From assembly GCA_013698395.1 (NCBI GenBank), contig JACCUZ010000123.1, forward strand, positions 1 through 6,939: 6,939 nt of DNA, given 5' to 3'. This document shows positions 1 through 6,651 of this stretch, piece after piece (position 1 is the first letter of the stretch; each line of letters opens with the position of its first letter). The notes beneath the pieces are model-generated. The model was not told the origin of the DNA, made no database searches, and was given only the letters and a program-made list of their open reading frames with translations. Source of the DNA: Sporichthyaceae bacterium. GTDB lineage: Bacteria; Actinomycetota; Actinomycetes; JACCUZ01. The translations under genes and the position numbers were made by a program.

Positions 1-100
1 CTAGGGCGCCACAACCGCCCCCGTCTGCGGAGGTGGCCTGGCCGCTGTCGTAGGGCTGGCCCTATCCCGCCGGCGGAACGATCTGATGGGGAGCGCTCGG
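1..100. other. Leader region upstream of the glycosyltransferase, no complete gene
   Basis: No complete gene is visible here. One forward frame (3-53) runs open from the window edge to a TAG and could be the tail of an upstream gene, but it is only 16 codons and cannot be identified. A short inverted repeat, TAGGGC-TG-GCCCTA (51-64), lies 37-50 nt before the chosen start of the next gene. It could be a small operator, but its two-base centre is too tight for an RNA hairpin. No clear -35/-10 pair was found. The glycosyltransferase frame stays open back to a TAG at 2-4 but offers no ATG, GTG or TTG before 86. Confidence 0.4.
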
Positions 101-1618
101 ATGTCACCGCCATGGGCGAAACCGCCACAGCTCGCACGTCCGCCCGTCGCGTGGGGAGCGCTCACGGGTCTCGCGGTGGTGCTGGGCAGCGTGCTGGTGA
201 CCGTCAGCGGCCGATATGGCTACCACCGCGACGAGTTGTACTTCATTCGCGCCGGCGAAGAGCTCACGTTCGGCTACGACGACCAGCCGCCGTTGACCCC
301 TGCGCTCGCACGGGTGGCCACCGAGCTGTTCGGCGAATCTCTGGTTGGCCTGCGGCTGCCCTCTGCCTTGGCCGTCGGACTGGTCGTGGTGTGCACTGGG
401 CTCCTCGCCCGGGAGTTCGGCGGTGGACGTAGCACCCAGGCCGTCGCCGCGGCGTGCATCGCTGTCTCGGCTTTCCTGTTCGCTGTCGGGCACCTCTTGT
501 CCACAAGTACGTTCGACCTGCTCGCATGGGCGACGCTCTCGTGGCTGGTAGTGCGGGCGCTTCGAGATGGCGGGCGGAGCTGGCTGCTGGTGGGGGTGGC
601 CGCTGGGGTTGGGCTGCAGAACAAGACGCTGGTCGCGTTCTTGCTGGTCGGGATCTCGGCCGGCTTGCTATTGGTCGGTCCGCGGTCGGCTCTTCGTACG
701 CCGTGGCCTTGGCTGGCGGCCGTGATCGCGTTGGTGTTGTGGGCGCCGTTCCTGCTGTGGCAGGCCGCTCATGGATGGCCGCAGCTGGAGATATCGGCCG
801 CGATCGCGGGCGGCAGCTCCGGCACCAGCGAGCCGCGTTGGCTGTTCTTTCCCTTCCAGCTGGTGCTCGTCAGCCCCTTGCTCGTTCCGGTGTGGGTGCT
901 CGGGCTCCGGCGACTGGCGACGGACCCAGTGCTGCGGCCGTTCCGCGCGTTCGCTGCGGCGTACGTGGTGCTGGCTGTGCTCTTCATCGCGACCGGCGGA
1001 AAGCCCTATTACCTGGCAGGGCTGTTCCCCATTCTGTTGGCTGCTGGTTCCGAGCCCATGCTGCGCTGGGTGCGGCGACGCGGTACTACTCGCTTCCGTA
1101 GCGTGCTGCTGGGCGGCGCCCTCGTGTTGAGCGGAGCCGTGTCCGCCGTACTGTTCCTTCCGATCGTGCCGGTCCGAGATCTCGCGAACACGCCGATCGT
1201 CGATATCAACTACGACGCCGGTGAAACCGTCGGGTGGGAGCAGCTGGCAGGCACAGTCGCCCAGGTCCGCGACGACCTGCCGCCAGGTGAGCAGGACGAT
1301 GTCGTCGTGCTGACCAGAAACTACGGGCAGGCAGGCGCGATCGACCGCTATCGACGGCAGTTCGACCTACCGCCCGCCCAAAGTGGACACAACAGCTACG
1401 CCCACTGGGGTCCGCCGCGGGAGAGCCCTGATCCGACGATCGTCGTTGGCTACGACCAGGATGAGCTCCAGAGTTGGTTCCGAAGGGTTGAGCTGGCTGG
1501 CCGGATAGACAACGGCGTAGGGCTCGAGAACGATGAGCAGGGCCAGCCGGTGTGGGTGTGTCGAGACAGGATCGCGTCCTGGGAGCAGGTGTGGCCGCAG
1601 GTGCGCCGTCTGGGATAA
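101..1618 (+). CDS. GT39-family (ArnT/PMT-like) integral membrane glycosyltransferase
   Basis: Likely transfers a sugar from a polyprenyl-phosphate carrier to an acceptor on the outer face of the membrane. Residue numbers count from the ATG at 86. The protein has about ten hydrophobic segments (roughly 22-40, 94-108, 118-138, 143-158, 165-198, 207-226, 254-275, 287-303, 306-322, 338-362) and a soluble C-terminal part (about 363-510). HRDELYF (47-53), in the first external loop, carries the acidic pair expected of the GT39/GT-C catalytic site. GYDDQPPL (63-70) and GKPYYLAG (305-312) are typical of this bacterial subfamily. About 505-510 aa is a normal length. ATG 101 is preferred because GGAG (90-93) lies 7 nt before it; ATG 86 has only a weak GGCGGA. 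Family is secure; donor and acceptor are not. Probably cotranscribed with the VOC gene 9 nt downstream. Confidence 0.88.
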   Translation: MSPPWAKPPQLARPPVAWGALTGLAVVLGSVLVTVSGRYGYHRDELYFIRAGEELTFGYDDQPPLTPALARVATELFGESLVGLRLPSALAVGLVVVCTGLLAREFGGGRSTQAVAAACIAVSAFLFAVGHLLSTSTFDLLAWATLSWLVVRALRDGGRSWLLVGVAAGVGLQNKTLVAFLLVGISAGLLLVGPRSALRTPWPWLAAVIALVLWAPFLLWQAAHGWPQLEISAAIAGGSSGTSEPRWLFFPFQLVLVSPLLVPVWVLGLRRLATDPVLRPFRAFAAAYVVLAVLFIATGGKPYYLAGLFPILLAAGSEPMLRWVRRRGTTRFRSVLLGGALVLSGAVSAVLFLPIVPVRDLANTPIVDINYDAGETVGWEQLAGTVAQVRDDLPPGEQDDVVVLTRNYGQAGAIDRYRRQFDLPPAQSGHNSYAHWGPPRESPDPTIVVGYDQDELQSWFRRVELAGRIDNGVGLENDEQGQPVWVCRDRIASWEQVWPQVRRLG

Positions 1619-1627
1619 CTTCAAGCC

Positions 1628-2008
1628 ATGCTTGACCACATCGGCGTTCAGGTCGCCGACGTCGGAGCGTCATTCGCCTTCTACGTCCGCACGTTCGCTC
1701 CGATCGGGATGCGCGAGGTGATGCGGTTTCCGCAGGGCGAGACGTTCGTCGTCGGGCTGGCTGGTTCCGACGGCCAGCCCAACTTCTGGCTGGTTCCCGC
1801 GGGAGGCCCCGAGACTCGCGAACTGCACCTCGCCTTCCAGGCGCCCGACCGCTACGCCGTCGACGCAGTGCACGCCGCCGCTGTTGCCGCGGGTGTGGAG
1901 GTCCTGCATCGTCCGCGTGAATGGCCGGAGTACCACCCCGGCTACTACGGCGTGTTCCTGCGCGACCTCGACGGCCACAATGTTGAGGCCGTGCATCACG
2001 GCGGATAG
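1628..2008 (+). CDS. VOC (glyoxalase/bleomycin-resistance fold) family protein
   Basis: A 126-aa single-domain protein of the vicinal oxygen chelate superfamily, which covers glyoxalase I-like lyases, dioxygenases and drug-binding resistance proteins. It opens with LDHIGVQVADVGASFAFY, the typical first beta-alpha unit with a candidate metal ligand His4. It continues with ELHLAFQA, giving a second His, and ends with GYYGVFLRDLDGHNVEAVHH, where the Glu of NVEAV is the usual last metal ligand. The residue pattern fits a metal-dependent paired beta-alpha-beta-beta-beta module, and the length is normal for a one-domain subunit that dimerises. Only 9 nt separate it from the glycosyltransferase stop and its own ribosome site is weak (GGGA at 1612-1615), so coupled expression is likely. 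The substrate cannot be read from sequence; a detoxification role is only a family-level guess. Confidence 0.87.
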   Translation: MLDHIGVQVADVGASFAFYVRTFAPIGMREVMRFPQGETFVVGLAGSDGQPNFWLVPAGGPETRELHLAFQAPDRYAVDAVHAAAVAAGVEVLHRPREWPEYHPGYYGVFLRDLDGHNVEAVHHGG

Positions 2009-2024
2009 CACCGGACCAATCCGC
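2001..2024 (+). other. Inverted repeat across the VOC stop codon
   Basis: GCGGAT (2001-2006) and its exact reverse complement ATCCGC (2019-2024) flank a 12-nt loop. The VOC stop TAG (2006-2008) is inside, and the TTG that opens the decayed cyclase lies 2 nt beyond. There is no T-run, so this is not a classical intrinsic terminator. It could form a modest RNA hairpin that separates the VOC message from the cyclase or occludes cyclase initiation. A six-base stem can occur by chance in DNA this GC-rich. Confidence 0.25.
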
Positions 2025-2026
2025 GG

Positions 2027-3238
2027 TTGACCTTCGGGTTTACGCGGTCGTGTGGGGCTTGCGCAGCACCGAACGACGACCGCAGCGCCTTCTGCGAGGA
2101 GTGCGGCTCCTCGCTCGCTGTCGACTGCCCGGCGTGCGGCTCTCCGACAACGCCGGGCAAGAGGTTCTGCCGGTCTTGCGGTGCCGCGCTGACCTCCGCC
2201 GCCATGCACGACATGGGCGGTGATTCGACTGGGTCTGTACCGGCCATGACGGCTCCGGCGGCGGAGCGGCGGGTCTGCTCCGTCTTGTTCTGCGATCTCG
2301 TCGGATTTACTCCGTTGAGCGAAACCCGGGACCCAGAATAAGTTCGGGAGCTGCTATCGAGGTACTTGATGTGGCGAGAACGGTCATCGGCCGGTATGGG
2401 GGTGTCGTAGAGAAGTTCATCGGAGATGCGGTGATGGCGGTGTGGGGTGCCCCATCTGCGACAGAACAGGACGGCGAACGGGCAGCGCGAGCAGCGTTGG
2501 AACTCGTCGACGCGGTCAGCCAGCTGGGTCGCGAGGCCGGTGTCGAGGGTTTGGCCGCGCGGGCGGGCGTGGTCACGGGTGCGGTCGCGGTGACGGTGGG
2601 TGTCACCGGTGAGGGCATGGTGGCTGGCGACGCTGTGAACACTGCGGCCAGGGTCCAGGCGGCCGCCGCGCCCGGTGCGGTGTTGGTGGACGAGGCCACG
2701 TGGCGACTCGCCCAGGCGGCCATTGACTTCTCCTCGGCCGGGACGCACATGTTGAAGGGGAAGGCCGACCCGGTGGCGTTGTGGCGGGTCGAGCGGGTCC
2801 TGTCTGGAGTGGGCGGAGCCCAACGGATCGATGGGCTGGAAGCGCCGTTCGTCGGCCGGGACACCGAGCTACGGCTAGTTGCTCGACTGGCTCGCGCTGC
2901 ATCCCTTGGGGCACGTGCCACCGGTTCTGCGTGCCGAGCGGAAGAGCATTCGCGCCCGTCGTCAAGCGAGCAGAACGGATTCAGAAGCTGGGCAGGTGTT
3001 CGAAAGTGCGACCCAAGCCTTCCGTCAGCTCGGCTCGCCCTTTCACCTTGCCGTCGGGCTGCTCGACCACGCCGAATACCACGCCGCTGTTGGCGAAGCG
3101 GATACCGCCCAACGACTCGCCGCCGAAGCTGACTCCATCGCCCAACGCCTGGGCGCTGGACCGGTGATCGAGCGGGCCGTACGCCTTGCAGACTCAGTCG
3201 GTGGGCGCTATCAACTCCAACCGGATGGCAGGGCCTGA
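2027..3238 (+). pseudogene. Decayed class III adenylate/guanylate cyclase with zinc ribbons, ATPase and repeat tail
   Basis: Remnant of a large signalling protein of the zinc ribbon / cyclase / AAA ATPase / helical repeat type. From the TTG at 2027, two zinc ribbons are visible (Cys 9/12/23/26 and 34/37/48/51), then the first cyclase half with metal-binding Asp in LFCDLVGFT. A TAA (2339-2341) sits where a Glu-like codon is expected. One base is missing near 2367/2368, moving the reading into another frame. There EKFIGDAVMAVWG (second metal Asp and a Lys) and GDAVNTAARV (Asn and Arg of the active site) follow, then FVGRDTELRL, the entry to an ATPase domain. At about 2875-2881 the frame shifts again straight into a C-terminal tail (LLDWLALHPLGHVPPVL, then LGSPFHLAVGLLDHAEY) ending at 3238. 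Most of the ATPase and repeat region, several hundred residues by family comparison, is missing. Very unlikely to give a functional full-length protein. Confidence 0.88.
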
Positions 3239-3259
3239 GCAGCGGACCAGCCAGCCACG
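3239..3259. other. Convergent stop-to-stop junction
   Basis: Only 21 nt separate the stop of the decayed cyclase (TGA 3236-3238, forward) from the stop of the reductase-like gene (3262-3260, reverse). A CCTGA/TCAGG pair spans the junction (3234-3238 and 3259-3263), but the arms are five bases, the loop is long and no T-run follows. I see no convincing terminator on either strand, so read-through from one block into the antisense of the other is possible. Confidence 0.35.
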
Positions 3260-4198
3260 TCAGGTACCGAGGCCGGTCAGGAACCCGTCGCGCCATGTCG
3301 GGTAGCTCAGGCGCCAGTCCAGAACACGCTTGGCTTTGGTGTTGTCCGCGCCACGCTGGGTCTCCAGCCATTCCACGGGTGCCGATCCGACCAGCATCCG
3401 TGCCAGCGAGGCCGGAACACGGCGCGGCGGCCTAGCCCCGAGCGCCTTCGCGAGCGCCGGTAGCCAGTCGTTGAGCCTCGCGGGCTCATCGTCGGCGACG
3501 TTGTAGACGCCGGGCGGTGCTCTCAGCGCGGCGACCGTTGCTTCCGCCGCGTCGTCGATGTGCACGAACGAGGTGACGCCCTCGCCCCGGCCGACCAGCG
3601 GGTACCTACGCTTGGCGAGCTGCCTGCCTATGTCGCCGCTGGCCGCATACCAGGTGCCCGGGCCGTAGAAGACGCCGTACCGCAGGATCACTGCATCGAC
3701 GCCCTGCTCCACGAACAGGACGTCTTCAACCTCCTGCATGGTCCGCACCGCCTCCCCGATCGGCGGTCCTGCCTCGGTGTGCATCGGGTCCGCCTCGGTC
3801 TTGACCATCCCGCCCTGCGGGCGGTACCAGAAGGCGGCGCTCTGCGCGATGAGGCGACCCACACCCACCTCGCGCGCACAAGCCAACAGGTTCGAGGTTC
3901 CTTCCTTGCGCACCCGGTTGTTGGCGGCGTAGTACTTCGCGAGCCTGTTCGGCTTCAGCGTCGCCGGCAGGTCGGTGAGCTGGTGAATGATCACGTCCGG
4001 CTCAGCGGCAGCGACCGCGGTGCGGACCTTCGCAGCCGCCAACGCGTCGCAGACAACCGGTTCGGCGCCAAGGCTGCGGAGAAGGGGAACCTTCGACTCG
4101 GCGCGCGTCATGCCCACGACGTCATGCCCCTCGCGGACGAGCACCGGGGTCAAGCGGCGGCCGATGGCTCCGGTGGCGCCGGCGACGAGCACCCTCAC
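3260..4198 (-). CDS. NAD(P)-binding epimerase/reductase-like protein (extended/atypical SDR)
   Basis: A 312-aa protein with an N-terminal Rossmann fold. GATGAIG (residues 7-13) is the dinucleotide-binding glycine motif. Further family marks are the Ser120 region (LIAQSAAFWY), LRYGVFYGPGT (172-182), FVHIDDAA (211-218), YNVADDEPA (232-240) and the C-terminal RGADNTKAKRVLDW. These fit the NAD-dependent epimerase/dehydratase group. The classical catalytic Tyr-x-x-x-Lys is not seen where expected (about 148-156, in GEAVRTMQEVEDV), so this is an atypical member and its chemistry is uncertain. The start is GTG at 4198, with GGAGG (complement of 4205-4209) 6 nt before it. It follows the permease stop by 31 nt on the same strand and is probably the last gene of the exporter operon, though its own Shine-Dalgarno lets it be translated independently. 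Substrate unknown. Confidence 0.85.
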   Translation of the reverse strand: MRVLVAGATGAIGRRLTPVLVREGHDVVGMTRAESKVPLLRSLGAEPVVCDALAAAKVRTAVAAAEPDVIIHQLTDLPATLKPNRLAKYYAANNRVRKEGTSNLLACAREVGVGRLIAQSAAFWYRPQGGMVKTEADPMHTEAGPPIGEAVRTMQEVEDVLFVEQGVDAVILRYGVFYGPGTWYAASGDIGRQLAKRRYPLVGRGEGVTSFVHIDDAAEATVAALRAPPGVYNVADDEPARLNDWLPALAKALGARPPRRVPASLARMLVGSAPVEWLETQRGADNTKAKRVLDWRLSYPTWRDGFLTGLGT

Positions 4199-4229
4199 GG
4201 CAAACCTCCAAACGGCCGTTGGTCGGTTG

Positions 4230-4985
4230 TCAGTCGTAGGTGCGGATCATTCGGACGTTGAGCACCACCATCACGACGCCCAGGACCGCCACAACGGCGA
4301 ACCCCGGCCCGAGTCTGGACCAGGTCCAGTCCTCGAGGATGAACGAGCGCATGGCCTCCATGATGTAGGTGACCGGGTTAAAGGTCGCAGCTATTTCCAT
4401 CGGTCTGGTGAGCAGGTCGCGGGGGACGAAGTTCGGGGTGAGGAAGAGCAGGGGAAAGAACACCAGGCCACCTGCGTTGGTGGCAGCGGCGCTGCGGGTC
4501 TTGAGCGCGATGAGCTGCATGAACCCGGCGAACACCACGGCCCATCCAGCGGTGAGCAGGAGGAGCAGCACGAATCCCAGCGGGCCGGTTGCGATGGAGA
4601 TGCCGAACGGCAGAGCCAACAGCACCATGACTGCGGTGATCGCCAGGTTCTTGGCGCCCTCGGCAACGAGACGACCCAGCACGATTGATGTCCGCGACAC
4701 CGGGGCAGCGCGTAGCTTGTCAAAGTAGCCGCCCTCGATGTCCTCGACGAGGTAGAGCGCTGCGGTGCCGAAGGATGCGGCGAGCAGAAGCGAGCTGGGA
4801 AGTTGGAAGGCGGCATAGTTCTGGCCCTCGAGGAAGGGCGTCGTCCCCGACGGGAAGATCTTGCCGGCCTGACCTACGTTCACCACGAGGAAGAAAACCG
4901 GGATGAACAACGTCGGGATGAGGGAGTCCGGCGTCCGCAGCGTCTCCCTCAGACCACGCTGCCCGAGGACCCAGGTGTCACTCAT
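4230..4985 (-). CDS. ABC-2 type (DrrB-like) export permease
   Basis: A 251-aa membrane subunit of an ABC-2 exporter. About six hydrophobic segments are visible (roughly 22-38, 58-80, 110-131, 134-160, 170-186, 226-246). EDIEGGYFDKLRAAPVSR (81-98) resembles the cytosolic coupling segment found after the second helix in DrrB/NodJ-type permeases, and FNPVTYIMEAMRS (202-214) is the conserved C-terminal ABC-2 signature. Length is normal for the family. ATG 4985-4983 overlaps the ATPase stop as ATGA, and AGGAGGTG lies just upstream inside the ATPase gene, so translation is coupled and stoichiometric. With the ATPase it should form a dimeric exporter at the cytoplasmic membrane. Relatives move drugs, antibiotics or glycolipids; the cargo here is unknown, although the neighbouring TipAS regulator suggests a hydrophobic or peptide-like compound. 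Confidence 0.92.
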   Translation of the reverse strand: MSDTWVLGQRGLRETLRTPDSLIPTLFIPVFFLVVNVGQAGKIFPSGTTPFLEGQNYAAFQLPSSLLLAASFGTAALYLVEDIEGGYFDKLRAAPVSRTSIVLGRLVAEGAKNLAITAVMVLLALPFGISIATGPLGFVLLLLLTAGWAVVFAGFMQLIALKTRSAAATNAGGLVFFPLLFLTPNFVPRDLLTRPMEIAATFNPVTYIMEAMRSFILEDWTWSRLGPGFAVVAVLGVVMVVLNVRMIRTYD

Positions 4986-5782
4986 GCGTGCACCTCCTGT
5001 ACCTCTCCCTCGATACGCTCCCTGGTTCGTCCGGTGGCGTCGAGGAAGACCTCGTCCAAGGTCGGGCCATAGGCCAGCCCCTGCCTTTCCCGAAGCTGCG
5101 ACTTGAGTTCGCTCGGGGTTCCCTCCCGAACGATGACTCCGCCGTCAATGATGGCCAGCCGGTCACACAGCGCGTCTGCCTCCTCGAGGTACTGCGTCGT
5201 GAGGAAGACCGTCGTGCCGCGGCGGTTGATGCGCCGGACCTCGTCCCACACGGTGAGCCGGCTCGCTGGGTCCAGGCCAGTCGTCGGCTCATCGAGGAAG
5301 AGGACCTCCGGCTCGTGGACCAGGGCGGAGGCGAGGTCGAGCCGACGCTTCATGCCACCGGAGTAGCCCTTGATGCGCCGGTCCGCAGCCTCGACCAAGT
5401 CGACCAGTTCGAGCAGTGACTGTGCCCGGTCGGCTGCCTCACCGCGGGGACTTCCGAAGAGGCGGGCTTGCAGCACGAGCAGCTCCCTACCGGTTTGTCG
5501 AGGGTCCAGTCCCGCCTCCTGTAGTGCGACCCCTATCCGCCTACGCGCCGCGTCGGGATCGGCGGCGACGTCCACACCGGCGACCAGCGCCGTGCCCGAA
5601 GTGATCGACATGAGCGTCGTCAGCATCTTCACTGTCGTGGACTTACCGGCACCGTTCGGGCCAAGGAACCCGAACACCTCGCCCTTGCTGACCGAAAGGT
5701 CAACCCCGCGCACCGCTTCCACGGTGCCGCCGCGGCCGCCGAAGTGTTTGACAAGTCGCTGAGCTTCCACTGCTGCAGTCAT
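4982..5782 (-). CDS. ABC exporter ATPase subunit (DrrA-like)
   Basis: A 266-aa nucleotide-binding subunit that powers the permease encoded next to it. All catalytic motifs are in order: Walker A GPNGAGKST (41-49), Q-loop Gln88 in VALQEAGLD, signature YSGGMKRRL (140-148), Walker B VLFLDEPT (160-167) and D-loop GLD (169-171). The switch position has Gln197 (LTTQYLEEAD) instead of His, a substitution known in DrrA-type ATPases. The C-terminus carries PTLDEVFLDATGR (240-252), a DrrA-family mark, but the stretch between ELKSQL and this motif is short and the protein is about 60 residues shorter than the roughly 330-aa classical DrrA. The ATG at 5782 has a weak AGGG upstream. It lies 85 nt after the regulator stop on the same strand and overlaps the permease start by 4 nt. 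Specificity for daunorubicin itself is not implied. Confidence 0.94.
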   Translation of the reverse strand: MTAAVEAQRLVKHFGGRGGTVEAVRGVDLSVSKGEVFGFLGPNGAGKSTTVKMLTTLMSITSGTALVAGVDVAADPDAARRRIGVALQEAGLDPRQTGRELLVLQARLFGSPRGEAADRAQSLLELVDLVEAADRRIKGYSGGMKRRLDLASALVHEPEVLFLDEPTTGLDPASRLTVWDEVRRINRRGTTVFLTTQYLEEADALCDRLAIIDGGVIVREGTPSELKSQLRERQGLAYGPTLDEVFLDATGRTRERIEGEVQEVHA

Positions 5783-5867
5783 GAGTCGACCCTATGAGCG
5801 CCCACTGACAAACTAGACCGCGAACGAGACTCGACGCTGGTCCCAAGCCAGGATCCCGATCCGGTCG
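5783..5867 (-). other. Regulator-to-exporter intergenic gap
   Basis: Eighty-five nt separate the MerR-type gene from the ATPase gene. I found no T-rich hairpin that would stop transcription and no well-spaced -35/-10 pair on the reverse strand: TTGGGA and TAGTTT occur but 25 nt apart. The simplest reading is that transcription continues from the regulator promoter through the exporter. An internal promoter cannot be excluded. Confidence 0.35.
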
Positions 5868-6611
5868 TCATCTGAGGTTCCGCTCGGCGTACACCTTCAT
5901 GGCGTCCCGGACCAGCACCGCTGTGCCGGCGCCGTGCCGGTCGTAGTTCACTGCGAACCGCGGATCGGCGACGTACATCTCGCCCAGTCCTACGAGGTAC
6001 TCCTTCGACGGCGTCGTGATGATCGACAACCACTCCACATGGCGCCGGGTGATTGCCTGCACCCGCTCGCTGTCCGGGGACACTCCGGCTGCCCGGGCCC
6101 GCCCGTAGTCCTGGGTGATCTCATGCTGGGTCCTCTGGAACGCCTTCTTCTCGGAAGGAGACAATGACCGCCACCACCGGTCGCCTTTCTCGTACGCCTT
6201 CTTGCCCCAGCGCTGGGTGACTTCCTCCTGGTAGCTGGTGTGGTCGAAGCCGTCGAATGCTTCGTCGGGCATCAGTTGCTCACCTCTCTCCGTCCTGCGC
6301 AAAGTGATCTTCACGGAAGCAATCTGACGTCCGATGCGCTCTTGCTCCGCCTCCAGCACCTCCAGGTGTCGGCGCAGCGCCGCCGCGGTGTCCTGCTGAC
6401 CGTCGAGGATCTCAGCGGTGGCTGCCAGGCCTAGTCCCAGCTCGCGCAGCAGCAGGATGCGTTGTAGCCGAACAAGAGCGGACTGGTCGTAGTAGCGGTA
6501 CCCGTTGGCTGCAGTGCGGCTGGGCCGCAGCAGACCTAGTTGTCCGTAGTGGCGCAGGGCGCGGCTGGTGGTACCGGCCGCGCGTGCGATCTCTTGGATC
6601 GACCACTCCAC
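5868..6611 (-). CDS. MerR-family regulator with C-terminal TipAS drug-sensing domain
   Basis: A one-component transcription factor. Numbering is from the TTG at 6626. The N-terminal winged helix is classical MerR: WSIQEIARAAGTTSRALRHYGQLGLL, then NGYRYYDQSALVRLQRI (8-57). A heptad-like helix (about 84-112) should form the dimer coiled coil. The rest (about 119-250) matches the TipAS/AlbA drug-binding domain: DGFDHTSYQEEVTQRWG, WLSIITTPSKEYLVGLGEMYVADPRFAVNYDRHG and a final VRDAMKVYAE helix. There is no cysteine anywhere, so covalent capture of a thiopeptide as by TipA is not possible; binding would be non-covalent, as in AlbA. GTG 6611 is chosen because GGAG stands 6 nt before it and the protein then begins M-E-W-S-I, normal for MerR; TTG 6626 lacks a ribosome site. 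It probably activates its own promoter and the exporter genes behind it. Confidence 0.9.
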   Translation of the reverse strand: MEWSIQEIARAAGTTSRALRHYGQLGLLRPSRTAANGYRYYDQSALVRLQRILLLRELGLGLAATAEILDGQQDTAAALRRHLEVLEAEQERIGRQIASVKITLRRTERGEQLMPDEAFDGFDHTSYQEEVTQRWGKKAYEKGDRWWRSLSPSEKKAFQRTQHEITQDYGRARAAGVSPDSERVQAITRRHVEWLSIITTPSKEYLVGLGEMYVADPRFAVNYDRHGAGTAVLVRDAMKVYAERNLR

Positions 6612-6651
6612 CCCTGGCTCCGCCAACTAGGTCAACGTCCGGCACCGCCTA

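Noticed and set aside
67..76. Palindrome CCGCCGGCGG upstream of the glycosyltransferase
   Set aside because: Purely GC and short, expected by chance at this base composition.
454..1101. Forward frame of 215 codons within the glycosyltransferase gene
   Set aside because: It is an out-of-frame reading of a gene with clear GT39 motifs and carries no domain of its own.
1996..2823. Reverse open frame of 275 codons opposite the cyclase zinc-ribbon and catalytic region
   Set aside because: No family resemblance or structured motif; best explained as the complement of the cyclase coding sequence.
2307..3371. Reverse open frame of 354 codons opposite the decayed cyclase
   Set aside because: Long antisense frames are expected at this GC content. 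The forward strand shows cyclase motifs across the same region, while this translation is Arg/Ser/Pro-rich with no domain.
4211..4220. Ten-base palindrome AACGGCCGTT between permease and reductase
   Set aside because: Short, without a T-run, and adjacent to a ribosome-binding site; such palindromes are common in GC-rich DNA.
3560..4261. Long forward open frame of 233 codons opposite the reductase-like gene
   Set aside because: It mirrors a well-supported reverse gene, has no recognisable domain and is rich in the His/Arg/Asp pattern of antisense GC-rich DNA.
3987..4688. Forward open frame of 233 codons spanning the reductase and permease genes
   Set aside because: It lies antisense across two genes whose family motifs are clear, and its low-complexity Glu/His/Gln-rich translation looks like a shadow.
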